A stretch of 5,364 nt of DNA from JAEMQF01 sp031419715 (lineage in GTDB: Bacteria > Pseudomonadota > Gammaproteobacteria > Burkholderiales > Burkholderiaceae_C). A program made the position numbers and the translations under genes. The stretch is taken from contig JANOLJ010000267.1 in NCBI GenBank assembly GCA_031419715.1, positions 1-5,364 of the forward strand, given 5' to 3'. Of the stretch, positions 5,250 through 5,364 are shown piece after piece; the first letter of the stretch is position 1; each line of letters starts with the position of its first letter. The notes under the pieces were generated by a model, which had not been told where the DNA came from, did not search any database, and saw only the letters and a program-made list of their open reading frames with translations.

Positions 5250-5364
5250 CTAACCCGAAGTCCAATCGCGTAGAGACAGACCTCTGCAAAGTGATTGCAG
5301 TTCTGCATAGCCCTGCCACATGATTTGGTGCCCTGGCGGCGCATCTTTTGCGCGCCCGATGTAG
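5250..5364 (-). CDS. C-terminal end of a probable IS4-type transposase (cut by the window edge)
   Basis: On the minus strand an open frame enters from the right edge at 5363 and stops at TAG (5252-5250), giving 37 residues. It contains YIGRAKDAPPGHQIMWQGY, then AELQSLCRGLSLRDWTSG. The pattern of a 'xGR..D..PG...MW.G...L......G..L' tail close to the stop is what I know from C-termini of IS4-family DDE transposases, where Pro-Gly, then a Trp-x-Gly, then a Leu-rich helix close the protein. The catalytic residues would be outside the window, so intact versus broken status is unknown. The base composition is closer to 50% GC than that of the neighbouring genes, which fits acquired DNA. The family assignment is from memory and from only 37 residues. 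A different protein remains possible. Confidence 0.55.
   Translation of the reverse strand, partial: YIGRAKDAPPGHQIMWQGYAELQSLCRGLSLRDWTSG

Noticed and set aside
5284..5300. Hairpin CTGCAA-AGTGA-TTGCAG as a terminator
   Set aside because: It has no T-run on either side and lies within the likely transposase coding frame, so it is probably incidental.
5320..5364. 14-codon plus-strand frame ending at the window edge
   Set aside because: Too short, no ribosome binding site, and antisense to the better supported transposase frame.

Overview
The window looks like chromosomal DNA of a high-GC betaproteobacterium, most likely Burkholderiales and close to Comamonadaceae. The evidence is the protein sequences (HrcA opening with MLDERAK, the NadK, RecN and RapZ variants), strongly GC-biased third codon positions, and a GC-rich extragenic repeat containing AAGCTCACTACGTTCGCTGCC, which I recall as a common dispersed sequence in that family. 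The genus cannot be fixed from sequence alone.

Layout from left to right. Positions 1-308 hold no gene I can support. A tRNA gene with anticodon CAU lies on the minus strand at 309-385. It is followed by hrcA on the minus strand (422-1438), the heat-shock repressor. A gap of only 68 bp separates hrcA from the divergent nadK (1507-2391, plus strand), the NAD kinase. Both of these genes appear to have a -10 element exactly 7 nt before the start codon and no convincing Shine-Dalgarno, so both messages may be leaderless. Between nadK and recN sits about 140 bp of strongly self-complementary, REP-like sequence that runs right up to the recN start codon. recN (2533-4224) encodes the SMC-like DNA repair ATPase. 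rapZ (4253-5206), an RNase adapter/nucleotide-binding protein, follows after 28 bp. At the right edge the minus strand carries the last 37 codons of a gene cut off by the window. Its sequence resembles the C-terminus of an IS4-type transposase, so an insertion sequence probably abuts the 3' end of rapZ.

Functionally this is a housekeeping region: stress regulation (hrcA), cofactor supply (nadK), recombinational repair (recN) and a regulator of cell-envelope precursor synthesis or carbon metabolism (rapZ). nadK, recN and rapZ are co-directional and could form one transcription unit. I found no new biological system. The parts most worth a second look are the symmetric leaderless divergent promoter region, the structured repeat and 46-codon ORF in front of recN, the AT-hook-like tail of RecN, the palindrome-bearing insertion in RapZ, and the transposon edge.
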